62,468 nt of DNA, taken from Ignavibacteria bacterium. Lineage in GTDB: Bacteria > Bacteroidota > Ignavibacteria > Ignavibacteriales > Ignavibacteriaceae. The stretch spans positions 1-62,468 of the forward strand of contig JAJTBZ010000101.1 in NCBI GenBank assembly GCA_021286645.1. The letters are read 5' to 3'. Positions 36,514 through 46,022 of this stretch are shown here, piece after piece; position 1 is the first letter of the stretch; each line of letters starts with the position of its first letter. Below the pieces are notes generated by a model, which was given only the letters and a program-made list of their open reading frames with translations, did not search any database and was not told the origin of the DNA. The position numbers and the translations under genes were made by a program.

Positions 36514-37794
36514 ATGCACACAATTCAACAACTATCAAGATTGCGCGGTGAAATCACCCTGAAAGGTGATAAATCCATTTCACATAGGGCTGTTATCTTT
36601 GCTGCTATGGCTCAGGGCGTCTCTACCATCAGGAATTGTTCCGGCGGAGCTGATGTTCGCTCAACTATTGACATGTTCCGCGCTATGGGAACTACAATTA
36701 CCCAAGATAATGACCTCTTAACCATTGCAGGACGGGGATATAAAAAACTACGTGCCCCTGAAGTGTATTTAAATGCCGGAAACTCCGGCACTACTGCCCG
36801 GTTAATGGCCGGTGTATTAGTAAATCAGGAATTCTCTTCGGTAGTTTACGGCGATCTTTCACTTAGTAAACGCCCAATGGAAAGGGTTACAAATCCTCTA
36901 CGGGAAATGGGCGCAATGATCTCGTTAACTGACGAAAAATATCTGCCTATGTATATTACTCCCGCCAAGGCATTATCCCCTATTTCGCATTTGTTACAGG
37001 TGGCAAGTGCCCAGGTGAAAAGCGCAATTTTACTCAGCGGCTTATTTCAAGATGGAGTAACAACAATAAAAGAACATGAGCAAACCAGAAATCATACAGA
37101 AAAGATGCTGGGTTTGCCGGTAGTTGAAAAAGGTGAACGGAGAATTATTAAAGTAAGCAAAGATTATTACCCTGTTGCCCAAGAGTATATCATTCCGGGA
37201 GATATCTCATCCGCTGCCTTTTATATTGCACTCGCACTTCTAATTCCCGGCTCTGAATTAACTTTACGCAATGTATCACTAAACCCAACCAGGACAGCAT
37301 TTTTGCAAGTGGTTGAATTGATGGGTGCAAAACCGGAAATAGTTAATGCCCAGGAAATAAATGGAGAGCTTCGGGGTGATATAATCATCCGGCATGCAGT
37401 TCTGAAAAACATTGAAATACCAGCAGTTCTGATTCCTAATTTGATTGATGAAGTGCCTGTTTTGGCAATTCTTGGTTCGCGATCCGAAGGACATTTCTCA
37501 ATCCGGCACGCGAAAGAACTTCGTGTTAAGGAATCTGACAGAATTAATGCGATGGTAACCAATTTAAGGGCTTGTGGAATCTCTACAGAAATGTACGAAG
37601 ATGGTTTCGAATTTGAAGGGATGCAGGATGTTATACCCTGCCCAACTTTCCAGTCATTTGACGACCACCGTATTGCGATGGCATTCAGCGTACTTTCTTT
37701 TTTGTTGAAAGATGGCGGGAAAATAGATAATTTAGAGTGTATAAAAATATCCAATCCGGATTTTTTCAATGATTTAAACAAAATAAGCGGATAA
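36514..37794 (+). CDS. aroA: 3-phosphoshikimate 1-carboxyvinyltransferase (EPSP synthase)
   Basis: Sixth step of the shikimate pathway: joins shikimate 3-phosphate and phosphoenolpyruvate. The 426-residue protein has KGDKSISHRAVIFAAMAQG, the signature LNAGNSGTTARLMAGVL, SLSKRPMERV, the substrate-binding SAQVKSAILLSGL and the second signature RVKESDRI, followed by DDHRIAMAFS. All catalytic blocks are intact. It is followed four bases later by an ABC ATPase gene, so the two share a transcript, though their functions are not linked. Confidence 0.97.
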   Translation: MHTIQQLSRLRGEITLKGDKSISHRAVIFAAMAQGVSTIRNCSGGADVRSTIDMFRAMGTTITQDNDLLTIAGRGYKKLRAPEVYLNAGNSGTTARLMAGVLVNQEFSSVVYGDLSLSKRPMERVTNPLREMGAMISLTDEKYLPMYITPAKALSPISHLLQVASAQVKSAILLSGLFQDGVTTIKEHEQTRNHTEKMLGLPVVEKGERRIIKVSKDYYPVAQEYIIPGDISSAAFYIALALLIPGSELTLRNVSLNPTRTAFLQVVELMGAKPEIVNAQEINGELRGDIIIRHAVLKNIEIPAVLIPNLIDEVPVLAILGSRSEGHFSIRHAKELRVKESDRINAMVTNLRACGISTEMYEDGFEFEGMQDVIPCPTFQSFDDHRIAMAFSVLSFLLKDGGKIDNLECIKISNPDFFNDLNKISG

Positions 37795-37798
37795 ACCG

Positions 37799-38893
37799 AT
37801 GGCTGAAGTTATTTTACGAAATGTATTTAAGACATATGAAGGCGGAAATACTGCTGTAAAAGATGTCAATATTCATATTCAGGATAAAGAATTTGTTGTA
37901 CTTGTCGGTCCTTCCGGCTGTGGCAAGTCAACTACATTACGCATGATAGCAGGACTTGAAGAAATATCCTCAGGTGAGCTGCTTATCGATGGTAAAGTAG
38001 TCAATGAAGTTTCCCCGAAAGACCGTGATATAGCCATGGTATTCCAGAATTATGCCCTCTACCCGCACATGAGTGTTTATGAAAATATGGCTTTTGGGTT
38101 AAAACTTCGAAAATTCCCGAAGGATGAAATTGATGCCCGGGTAAAAGAAGCAGCAAAAATTTTAGATTTGGAACAGTATCTTGAAAGAAAACCCAAAGCA
38201 TTATCCGGTGGCCAACGTCAAAGAGTTGCTGTCGGCAGGGCTATTGTTCGAAAACCAAAGGTATTCCTATTTGATGAGCCTTTGAGTAATCTTGATGCAA
38301 AATTACGCGTGCAAATGAGAACTGAGATCTCGCGCCTGCATCATCAATTAGAAGCTACTATGGTGTATGTTACCCACGATCAGGTGGAAGCAATGACCAT
38401 GGGTGACCGGATTGTTGTAATGAAAGATGGTATTGTTCAGCAAATTGATACACCGCTTAATCTATATAACTTCCCGGGTAATAAATTCGTGGCCGGTTTC
38501 ATCGGAAGCCCCTCTATGAATTTTATATCAGGCACTTTGGTTAAAGAAGGAACTTTACAGTTTATTAGTGAGAATAAAACGCTAACCATTCAAATACCAG
38601 CGGCTATTGAAGCAAAATTACAGAACAGCACGGGGAAAAAAGTTTGGATGGGCGTACGGCCCGAAGATTTCCACCAGGTACAAATTGAAGAAGGTAAGAA
38701 ATTCGAGGCGAAACTTGAAGTTGTAGAACCAATGGGAAACGAAATATATCTCTACTTCCCTGTTGATGGAGTTCAATTTACTGCTCGTATACCTTCCCGC
38801 GAAAAACCAAATCCCGGTTCTGTAAAAGAATTATATATTGATACTACGAAACTGCACTTCTTTGATGCAGAAACCGAAACGGCACTATTATAG
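37799..38893 (+). CDS. Sugar ABC transporter ATPase, UgpC/MsmK/MalK family
   Basis: A 364-residue ABC ATPase with Walker A GPSGCGKSTT, signature LSGGQRQRVAVGRA, Walker B KVFLFDEPLSNLD, H-loop YVTHDQ, and a C-terminal OB/TOBE regulatory domain (about 240-364; VGVRPEDF-like MGVRPEDFH). This is the carbohydrate CUT1-type ATPase. No permease or binding-protein gene is next to it, so it may serve several sugar transporters encoded elsewhere, as MsmX does in Bacillus. It follows aroA by four bases and ends in a terminator. Confidence 0.93.
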   Translation: MAEVILRNVFKTYEGGNTAVKDVNIHIQDKEFVVLVGPSGCGKSTTLRMIAGLEEISSGELLIDGKVVNEVSPKDRDIAMVFQNYALYPHMSVYENMAFGLKLRKFPKDEIDARVKEAAKILDLEQYLERKPKALSGGQRQRVAVGRAIVRKPKVFLFDEPLSNLDAKLRVQMRTEISRLHHQLEATMVYVTHDQVEAMTMGDRIVVMKDGIVQQIDTPLNLYNFPGNKFVAGFIGSPSMNFISGTLVKEGTLQFISENKTLTIQIPAAIEAKLQNSTGKKVWMGVRPEDFHQVQIEEGKKFEAKLEVVEPMGNEIYLYFPVDGVQFTARIPSREKPNPGSVKELYIDTTKLHFFDAETETALL

Positions 38894-38901
38894 ATTTTTT
38901 C

Positions 38902-38933
38902 GAGGCTGTCTTAAAAGGCAGCCTCTATTTTTT
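38902..38933 (+). terminator. Intrinsic terminator after the ABC ATPase
   Basis: Stem GAGGCTG / CAGCCTC (38902-38908 with 38919-38925) with a T-rich tail. The loop TCTTAAAAGG is nearly the loop of the typA terminator. Confidence 0.85.
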
Positions 38934-39070
38934 CTTATTTACTGCCTTTTGTGCTTTCTACAAATAAGGTGATTAATCTCCCAGGTCCTAAATTTTTTCC
39001 TCCAAATATTATTGGCAAATCATTATTTTACATTTTATTTCCATTCATTTCATAATATAGATATATACGT

Positions 39071-40009
39071 ATGAAGTATTTTTTAAGTGCCATTGCGATG
39101 GTAGTGTGTATTACAACATTCTCATACTCTCAAAATGTGTACGAGTTTTTACGATTAGACGTCTCACCCCGGGCAGCAGGCATGGGTGGTAGTTTAACTT
39201 CGGCTAATGATGACCCGGACGTCATTTTTTATAACCCTGCGGGTCTTGCATTTCAAACGGGTACACCTGTCTCCTTTTCATTTGTAAAACACTTGTTGGA
39301 TGTAAATGTCGCAGGCCTTTCTGTAATGCATAATTATCCTGAAATCGGATTTATCGGTGCTTCTATCAAGTATGTAAATTACGGCTCTTTTGAAGGACGA
39401 AATGAATTCGGAGAGGAAGAAGCTTCGTTTGGTGCAGCTGATATGGCCATGCAGCTTTCTTATGCAAATTTTCTCGATGAAAATATATCATATGGCATGG
39501 GTATTGAATTTATCTATTCCAGCATTCAAAACTATTCTTCCACAGGTTTGGCAACCAACTTCGGACTAAATTATTCGATTCCCGGCCAACGAATGAATTT
39601 TGGTATTTCTTTATTGCACGCTGGCACGCAACTCTCACGTTATGATGGTGTGAAAGAAAACCTTCCGCTGGATCTGCGTATAGGTTTTTCGAAAAAACTG
39701 CAATTTATGCCGTTAAAATATTTCATCGATTTTCAAAGATTGAATGATAAAACGGATGCCTTCTTTGACAGATTTAAGAACTTTACAATTGGCGGCGAAT
39801 TTACGCTGGGAAAATCATTCAAACTTCGTTTGGGCCTCGATAACCAGAAAAGAACAGATTTGAAAATTGCAAACTACTCTGGTTTGGCGGGCTTCAATAT
39901 CGGTGTTGGATTTAATGTTAAACAATATCAGGTGAATTACGCGTTTACATCTTTAGGCCAGGTCGGGGCACTGCATCGAATCGGTATTTCAACAAATTTT
40001 GAAAATTAG
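39071..40009 (+). CDS. PorQ-like outer-membrane protein (type IX secretion family)
   Basis: A 312-residue FadL/PorV-type barrel with a signal peptide (about 1-20) and the PorQ pattern: EFLRLDVSPRAAGMGGSLTSANDDPDVIFYNPAGL after it (seen in parts), then strands such as GASIKYVNYGSFEGRNEFGEE and SYGMGIEFIYSSIQNYSSTGLA, and LHAGTQLSRYDGVKENLPLDLRIG. PorQ is an accessory component of type IX secretion in Bacteroidota. It is alone here; none of the core genes (porK-N, sov) is in the window. An equally possible reading is a general PorV-like barrel. Terminated by a strong hairpin. Confidence 0.75.
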   Translation: MKYFLSAIAMVVCITTFSYSQNVYEFLRLDVSPRAAGMGGSLTSANDDPDVIFYNPAGLAFQTGTPVSFSFVKHLLDVNVAGLSVMHNYPEIGFIGASIKYVNYGSFEGRNEFGEEEASFGAADMAMQLSYANFLDENISYGMGIEFIYSSIQNYSSTGLATNFGLNYSIPGQRMNFGISLLHAGTQLSRYDGVKENLPLDLRIGFSKKLQFMPLKYFIDFQRLNDKTDAFFDRFKNFTIGGEFTLGKSFKLRLGLDNQKRTDLKIANYSGLAGFNIGVGFNVKQYQVNYAFTSLGQVGALHRIGISTNFEN

Positions 40010-40016
40010 TACTGAG

Positions 40017-40044
40017 AAGCTGCCTTAACAGGCAGCTTTTTTTT
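40017..40044 (+). terminator. Intrinsic terminator after the PorQ-like gene
   Basis: Stem AAGCTGCC / GGCAGCTT with loop TTAACA and eight T. Confidence 0.9.
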
Positions 40045-40210
40045 GCTCATTCCAGCCGGGGCCCCCTCCATTCAAATATCCATTTACCCTACAATGCAGC
40101 TATACATACATGCCGGTCTTACCCAAAATTTAATGATTAGAATTTTCTGACAATGCCCGTAATGAGATTAGCATATGGATAAATTTCTGTGCGGATGTGG
40201 AGATAAGAAA

Positions 40211-40237
40211 AGCCGGGTAACTGGGGGCTACCCGGCT
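40211..40237 (-). terminator. Intrinsic terminator after the PBP1A gene
   Basis: On the minus strand, stem AGCCGGGTA / TACCCGGCT followed by TTTTC; it lies six bases after the PBP gene stop. Confidence 0.7.
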
Positions 40238-40242
40238 AAATA

Positions 40243-42504
40243 CTACCAGTTAGAATCTTCTTTTTCCTGCCTGTGTCTTTGCATACCGGAGTGGAGTTTA
40301 CAGGTTTCTGGCATTTTACTACTGAGTATATAGTCCGTAACTATTTCCGGGCACCCGGAATTTGCCAAAGCAGCCTGCCCCCTTTTTATGCTTTCCTTGC
40401 AGAAATCTGCAGCAACAACACCATCGGGTATAGAAAAATACTCAAAAGGCAAATTCAGTTTCTGATACACTTCAGACATGAATTTGGCCCAAATAGGCAA
40501 TGCTGCCCGGGCTCCCTGCCCATACCAGCCGTTAAAATGAATTCGCCTGTCATCAAAACCAACCCAGGCAGTAGCACATAACTGCGGAGTAAACCCGTTA
40601 AACCAGGCATCTGCAAATTCTTGCGTTGTACCGGTCTTTCCTGCTGCAGGGCGGCGGAACCATTTGTTTGCAGAGGCGCCTGTACCGTAATTAATTACGT
40701 CTTGCATCATGTTGGTCAGCAACGCTGCAGTCTGAGCTGACATTGCTTCGTATGATTGTGTTTTAAACTCCTGGATTATTATTCCATTTCTATCCTCAAT
40801 GCGCAAAATTCCTTGCGGTTCATGGTACACACCACCGCTCGCGATAGTTGAGTACCCCGTTGCCATTTCCATTGGCGACACTTCAAATGTACCCAACGCT
40901 ATTGACGGATAAGCAGATAACGGCGATTTTATACCCATTTGCCGGGCCATAGCGATTACCTGCTTTGGCGGTGCGATATCCGATATAGTGAGGCGACCGG
41001 CAATAACATTTACTGAATGCGCGAGTGCTTCGCGAAGAGTCATGTATCCGCCATAATCACTTTCGCTGTTCGATGGAGACCAGCCGTGATAATCGAATTT
41101 TTCATTCAGTAGTGAATAGGCTGGCGGGTATCCATTATCCAGTGCAACAGCATAAACGAACGGCTTAAAACCAGAACCCGGCTGACGACGAATTTGAGTA
41201 ACGTGGTTCAATCCATACGCGAATTGTATATTATTGCCCCCAACCATGGCCCTAATCTGACCATTTTTAGGGTCGATGGCGACAAAACCTACCTGAATAG
41301 ATGATTCAACTTTCTTAACCGAATCAACAAAGCGCTGATTATTTTTATACTTTTGGAATACAGCCTCTTTTAGCGACGGTGAATCAGCGTCCCGGTATTC
41401 TGCCTGTGCCTTAATCGATTTTTCAAGTACCTGATTGAATACTTCTTTGTTCGATTCCCATTTCCAATTTTTATAGAAAACTTCCTGATATTCTTTTAGG
41501 TGGTCTACTACTACCCGGTTTGCAATACGCTGCATCTGTGAGTTAATCGTAGTATAAATCGACAGACCATCCCTGTAAAGGTTATAACCCTTCTTATCAA
41601 CAATGCTCTCTACCTGCTGACGAATATATTCCAGGAAATGGGGTGCTTCGCTTTGTATTTTTACTTTGGTGCCCCGTTCTCTGGCCAGGTGAATTGGTTC
41701 CTGCTTGTACTTATCGGCCACAGCCTGGTCAAGGTACCCTGCTTCAACCATGCTCTGAATTACCACATTTCTGCGGCGTAAAGCATTAGCCGGCCTCTTT
41801 TCAGGATCGTAAACCACGTGCGATTTTAACAATGCGACAAGCATGGCCGATTCAGGTACTGTTAATTCCTTACCCGGTTTATCAAAATATGTACGGGCTG
41901 CCGTTTCAATTCCATAGGCTCCCTTCCCAAAGAAGGATACATTTAGATAAAGTTCGAGTATTTCCTTTTTGGTAAAATTCCGCTCAATTTGAATCGAGGT
42001 AATCCACTCCCTGATTTTCCTTACCCCGGTTTCCATGAAATTTTCGTTCTTGGATTTTAACTGATACAGATTCTTCGATAGTTGTTGTGTAATTGTGCTT
42101 GCACCTTCATGTGAGAACAGGAAGATATTTTTAAATATTGCCTTAAATACACGTACCATATCAACACCCCAGTGATCGTAAAATTTACGATCTTCAGCCG
42201 CGACTAATGCCTGCGTTAAATGCGCTGGAAGTGAATCGATATCCGTTTCAATTCTATTTTCAATAAAAAACTGACCAATAATCTCGCCATCAATAGAATA
42301 TACTTTCGTTGCAAGCTGCGGTTTAGGATTTTCTAGTTCTTCCAGTGACGGAAGGCCCAGAATTACAAATACGATAAAGGCTAAAGAAACAAACCCGATT
42401 GCAATAAACCAGTTACGCCGACGCTTTTTTGAATCCAGTTTTTTCTTACGCGCCCGTACCCGCTCTACACTTTCCTGGGGAGAAAGATCATTATTCTCAG
42501 TCAT
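40243..42504 (-). CDS. Penicillin-binding protein 1A (bifunctional glycosyltransferase/transpeptidase)
   Basis: Class A PBP that polymerises and cross-links peptidoglycan. A basic cytoplasmic tail and one transmembrane helix (about 32-51) precede the GT51 domain, with catalytic Glu104 in AAEDRKFYDHWG and EGASTITQQLSKN. The transpeptidase domain has Ser444 in GSGFKPF (SxxK), HSVNV (SxN) and GKTGTTQEFADAW (KTGT). It ends in a short Cys-containing tail. 753 residues, normal. Third gene of the M1 peptidase-lpxH-PBP operon; its start overlaps the lpxH stop by eight bases. Confidence 0.95.
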   Translation of the reverse strand: MTENNDLSPQESVERVRARKKKLDSKKRRRNWFIAIGFVSLAFIVFVILGLPSLEELENPKPQLATKVYSIDGEIIGQFFIENRIETDIDSLPAHLTQALVAAEDRKFYDHWGVDMVRVFKAIFKNIFLFSHEGASTITQQLSKNLYQLKSKNENFMETGVRKIREWITSIQIERNFTKKEILELYLNVSFFGKGAYGIETAARTYFDKPGKELTVPESAMLVALLKSHVVYDPEKRPANALRRRNVVIQSMVEAGYLDQAVADKYKQEPIHLARERGTKVKIQSEAPHFLEYIRQQVESIVDKKGYNLYRDGLSIYTTINSQMQRIANRVVVDHLKEYQEVFYKNWKWESNKEVFNQVLEKSIKAQAEYRDADSPSLKEAVFQKYKNNQRFVDSVKKVESSIQVGFVAIDPKNGQIRAMVGGNNIQFAYGLNHVTQIRRQPGSGFKPFVYAVALDNGYPPAYSLLNEKFDYHGWSPSNSESDYGGYMTLREALAHSVNVIAGRLTISDIAPPKQVIAMARQMGIKSPLSAYPSIALGTFEVSPMEMATGYSTIASGGVYHEPQGILRIEDRNGIIIQEFKTQSYEAMSAQTAALLTNMMQDVINYGTGASANKWFRRPAAGKTGTTQEFADAWFNGFTPQLCATAWVGFDDRRIHFNGWYGQGARAALPIWAKFMSEVYQKLNLPFEYFSIPDGVVAADFCKESIKRGQAALANSGCPEIVTDYILSSKMPETCKLHSGMQRHRQEKEDSNW

Positions 42505-43231
42505 TATAATTCCATTTTTCTATGTGAAACATTCCACCGGAATACACGCCATATACCGGTTGGAATAACCAACTTCCTAAATTCACGTACACACCTTTTC
42601 CATAAGGTTTTAGGGCCATCGCGTGCGAGTGGCCAAATACTACATAATCGAAACCATTATCAATAATTCCCGATGCGGTTGCAAACATGCTATCCTGCTC
42701 ACCATAATCCTTTTGTGCAGTATATTGCCTGCTGGTTTTACTGCTATGACTTGCGATCGCTATACCCAAGTCAGGATGGAATAGACTATATATCCACTGA
42801 ATTTTCTTGTTCCGAAGTATTTTTTTCAAAATTTTATAGCCTAAGTCATTGGCCACCAGCCCATCGCCATGAGCTATAAAAAACCTTTTCCCTTGAACTA
42901 TTACATCAATAGGCTCTTCATATACATGCACACCTATTTGCTTAGTAAAAAAGTCACGGTGCATAAAATCATGATTACCAATAATATAATGAACTTCAAC
43001 GCCTTTTTCCACCAGATTAGCCAGGGCGGTAAATACTTTAAAATAGCCTTTCTGAATTACGCGGCGATATTCGAACCAATAGTCAAACATATCACCCACT
43101 ATGTACAGGGCTTCAGCTTTATCTTCAATAAAATGTAAAAAAGAAACGAGAGCGGCTTCCTTCAACCGCTCCTTCGTTTCATCCTGAAGGCCAAGATGAA
43201 TATCGGAAATAAAATATACTCCTTTATCCAT
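42497..43231 (-). CDS. lpxH: UDP-2,3-diacylglucosamine diphosphatase-like phosphoesterase (LpxH family)
   Basis: Lipid A biosynthesis hydrolase of the calcineurin-like fold, making lipid X. The metal-ligand blocks are FISDIHLG, VGDMFDYWFEYR, IGNHDFMHRDF, AHGDG and GHSHA, with family-typical spacing. With the start at ATG 43231 (MDKGVYFISDIHLG) it is 244 residues; the in-frame ATG at 43279 lies within the upstream peptidase gene. The start is one base after the peptidase stop, and its stop overlaps the PBP1A start, so translation is coupled. LpxH versus the paralogous LpxG-like enzymes was not tested. Confidence 0.9.
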   Translation of the reverse strand: MDKGVYFISDIHLGLQDETKERLKEAALVSFLHFIEDKAEALYIVGDMFDYWFEYRRVIQKGYFKVFTALANLVEKGVEVHYIIGNHDFMHRDFFTKQIGVHVYEEPIDVIVQGKRFFIAHGDGLVANDLGYKILKKILRNKKIQWIYSLFHPDLGIAIASHSSKTSRQYTAQKDYGEQDSMFATASGIIDNGFDYVVFGHSHAMALKPYGKGVYVNLGSWLFQPVYGVYSGGMFHIEKWNYND

Positions 43232-43232
43232 A

Positions 43233-44897
43233 CTAATTGCCTTCAATAAACTGAATGAGTAATTTCTGATGCGGATCAAGAATTACGGAATCGGGTTTTG
43301 CTGAAACCGTAAGGTTAAATCTTTCTTCTGCTTTTGTCAATTGAATTTTCCGGGTACTGCGCGTTTTACCATTAACAATATCAAATTCAAGTGGAAACGT
43401 GTACACTCCCTTTTGCTGAATTTGCTTTATATCGAGTTGCAATATATCCGAATTAATAAATTTCCATCGGTATTCAATTTGTGGTACGCGAAAATCTTCA
43501 AATACCCACTGCCGGAAAAATATGGTTAGGTCTTTACCCGAAACAGACTGACAGATATTAATAAAATCATCGGTTGAAGCATTCGCGAATTGATATGTAT
43601 GATAATACGTGCGAAGGACATTGAAAAATACACTATCGCCAAGTTCATTACGCAGCATGTGCAGCACCCAGGCCCCTTTGTGATAAACTTTCTGTGAAAA
43701 CATATCATCACCCGGGTTATACAGCGGGTTTTCATCGGGGAACCCGGAATATTCCATCATTTTACTATGCAATGCATCCTGCCCGTTTACCTGCTCTTCA
43801 TACAACGCTTCACAATAGGAAGCAAAGCCCTCGTTAAGCCAAACATCTTTCCATGTTTTCGGAGAAACTGAATTACCCCACCAATGGTGTGAAAGTTCAT
43901 GAAGATACATATCTTCAAAATATTGTTTACCTTTAACAAGCGAGGTACCGATTCCTGTAATTGTCTGATGCTCCATTGCCCCGCCCTGCCACAGGAATTC
44001 AGCAATACCATATTTATCTTTCATGAATGGATACGGGCCAAACAATTTTTCGAGCACGGCAAACATGCGGGCATGCCGGCTAAAATCTATTTTCGCATTA
44101 TCAAGATGTCTTGGCAAAACATAAAATTGTAAGGGAAGTATTGTACCATCAGGCATTTTATGCTCTTCTTCGAACATAACATACTGCGACGAATACAGAC
44201 AAATTAAATAGGTGGCAATAGGATAATTCGAATGCCAATGGTACGTTTTAACAGAATCGTTATTTTCAATGGAAATCAGCCTGCCATTTGATACCGAAAC
44301 CATTGAAGAATCTGCTGTTATGTACATATCCATCATCGCCTTATCAGCAACATCATCATTGCAGGGCAGCCAGGTTGCGGCATATTGCGGTTCATTCATG
44401 GAATAAACCATCGGAATGTGGTTTATTTCTCCAAATACAAACGATGAGAAGCCTAACCTGCGCGGTGTACCATGATATTTGACCCTGATGGTAATTGTGT
44501 CCGGCCCGGCAGGGTATTCATTGTGGATGCTAAAAACACGATCTTCGCGAATACAAGTTGTTGTCACACCATTCAGCCACAACGAATCAATTTCCATATT
44601 GGGATAAAGGTTCAGATAAATTGCGTTATCTGCCTGACGTTTTATTCCACTTATCCGAACATCACCAAAAACTATTTTCGCCGCGATATCCAAACGTACA
44701 TGGATATCATAATGAACAACATCAAAGTTTTTTTGATGCGGGTTTATATAGGTGGTATCATAGGGAATTGCGTTAAAAGAATGACCGGCACGCCTGTTAT
44801 CATGCTTTACTCCCGGCGTACAAGCCTTTAACCCGTTAAGTGTTATTGCTAAGGATATAAAAACGCAAATAAAGTAAAAAAGGATTGTCTTTTTCAT
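43233..44897 (-). CDS. Exported M1-family aminopeptidase
   Basis: Zinc aminopeptidase of 554 residues. A signal peptide or lipoprotein signal (about 1-26, ending GLKAC; lipobox is imperfect) sends it to the periplasm or outer membrane. The N-terminal saddle domain runs to about residue 230. The zinc site is HELSHHWWG (His333, Glu334, His337) with Glu356 eighteen residues on in LNEGF. The substrate-amino-terminus motif is GGAMEH (305-310) rather than GAMEN, a common variant in this subgroup. It lacks the large C-terminal ARM domain of full-length PepN, as is usual for small FCB M1 enzymes. First gene of the lpxH/PBP operon. Confidence 0.92.
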   Translation of the reverse strand: MKKTILFYFICVFISLAITLNGLKACTPGVKHDNRRAGHSFNAIPYDTTYINPHQKNFDVVHYDIHVRLDIAAKIVFGDVRISGIKRQADNAIYLNLYPNMEIDSLWLNGVTTTCIREDRVFSIHNEYPAGPDTITIRVKYHGTPRRLGFSSFVFGEINHIPMVYSMNEPQYAATWLPCNDDVADKAMMDMYITADSSMVSVSNGRLISIENNDSVKTYHWHSNYPIATYLICLYSSQYVMFEEEHKMPDGTILPLQFYVLPRHLDNAKIDFSRHARMFAVLEKLFGPYPFMKDKYGIAEFLWQGGAMEHQTITGIGTSLVKGKQYFEDMYLHELSHHWWGNSVSPKTWKDVWLNEGFASYCEALYEEQVNGQDALHSKMMEYSGFPDENPLYNPGDDMFSQKVYHKGAWVLHMLRNELGDSVFFNVLRTYYHTYQFANASTDDFINICQSVSGKDLTIFFRQWVFEDFRVPQIEYRWKFINSDILQLDIKQIQQKGVYTFPLEFDIVNGKTRSTRKIQLTKAEERFNLTVSAKPDSVILDPHQKLLIQFIEGN

Positions 44898-45101
44898 TCG
44901 TTAATTTGTTTCCCTAACCTTTGCGCGATTAAGGAGATATATTCCTAAATTTTATCGTGAATAACCTATAAAGATACGGATATTTACGGACTTATTAGAC
45001 TGTGGAAAACAATGGTCTAAGAGAATGATATAAGGAAAATTTTTATTAAATCCATAACCAAATTTTGTAAAGTTCCGAATGATTCAGAATCTCAAGAAGA
45101 A

Positions 45102-46022
45102 TCAAATACCGGTGGTTTTGAGAATAGAGAGCACAATATCTTCCGGATCGGTGCCGGGCAGAATATCCACCCAATTCATATCTTCAATTCCCCTGAACCA
45201 GGTCAGCTGGCGTTTTGCGTAATGGCGGGTATTGCGTTTTATCTGGCGCACAGCTTCAGCCAAATCTATCTGCCCTCGATAGTAACTGTACAACTCCTTA
45301 TACCCCACGGTATTGAGTGAATTAAGCTCAGGGGTTAACCCTTGATCAAACAAGGTCAGGGCTTCGTGCAGTAAACCGGCATCCATCATAGCGTCAACAC
45401 GCGCGTTTATCGCGTCATATAATTCTCCGCGTTCCCGGTTTAGACAGAACTGAATAAATTCCGGTTCAACGACCCTTTTGTACTGTTGATGAATTGAACG
45501 AATAGATGCCCCCGTGATTTTCTTCACTTCAATTGCACGCATTACCCGTTTCCAGTTTACCGGCAGCATCATTTCTGCCGTTTCGGGATCGATACTATTC
45601 AGTAACTCATACAAACCGTTATTCCCCTTTTCCGTACGAAGTTTATGTAATTCAGCCCTGAGTGCTTCATCAGGTTGCACATCAACAATCCCTTCGGTTA
45701 AAGCCTTTATATACAACCCCGTTCCCCCAGCCACTACAGGTATTTTCCCGTGTTCGGTGAGTGAATCAATTATCCGGAGTGCATCCTGTTCAAAGCTGCC
45801 GGCATTGTATGCTTCTGTTAATTCAAGAAAATCGATAAGATGATGAGGAACTGCAGTTAATGTTTCAGGACCCGGTTTGGCAGTGCCAATGGAAATTGTT
45901 CGGTAAATTTGCCTGCTATCGGCAGATATAATTTCGGTGTGTAAATACCTGGCTAACCGAAGCGCAATTTCAGTTTTACCGGAACAGGTCGGGCCGGTTA
46001 TTATTATTACTCGTTGTCCCAT
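45102..46022 (-). CDS. miaA: tRNA dimethylallyltransferase MiaA
   Basis: Adds dimethylallyl to N6 of A37 in tRNAs that read UNN codons. The 306 residues have the P-loop GPTCSGKTEIA, the family signature ISADSRQIYR, the substrate loop GTAKPGPETLTAVPHHLIDF, VVAGGTGLYIKAL, and the C-terminal YAKRQLTWFRG. It overlaps the end of pcm by 16 bases, so translation is coupled. Confidence 0.96.
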   Translation of the reverse strand: MGQRVIIITGPTCSGKTEIALRLARYLHTEIISADSRQIYRTISIGTAKPGPETLTAVPHHLIDFLELTEAYNAGSFEQDALRIIDSLTEHGKIPVVAGGTGLYIKALTEGIVDVQPDEALRAELHKLRTEKGNNGLYELLNSIDPETAEMMLPVNWKRVMRAIEVKKITGASIRSIHQQYKRVVEPEFIQFCLNRERGELYDAINARVDAMMDAGLLHEALTLFDQGLTPELNSLNTVGYKELYSYYRGQIDLAEAVRQIKRNTRHYAKRQLTWFRGIEDMNWVDILPGTDPEDIVLSILKTTGI

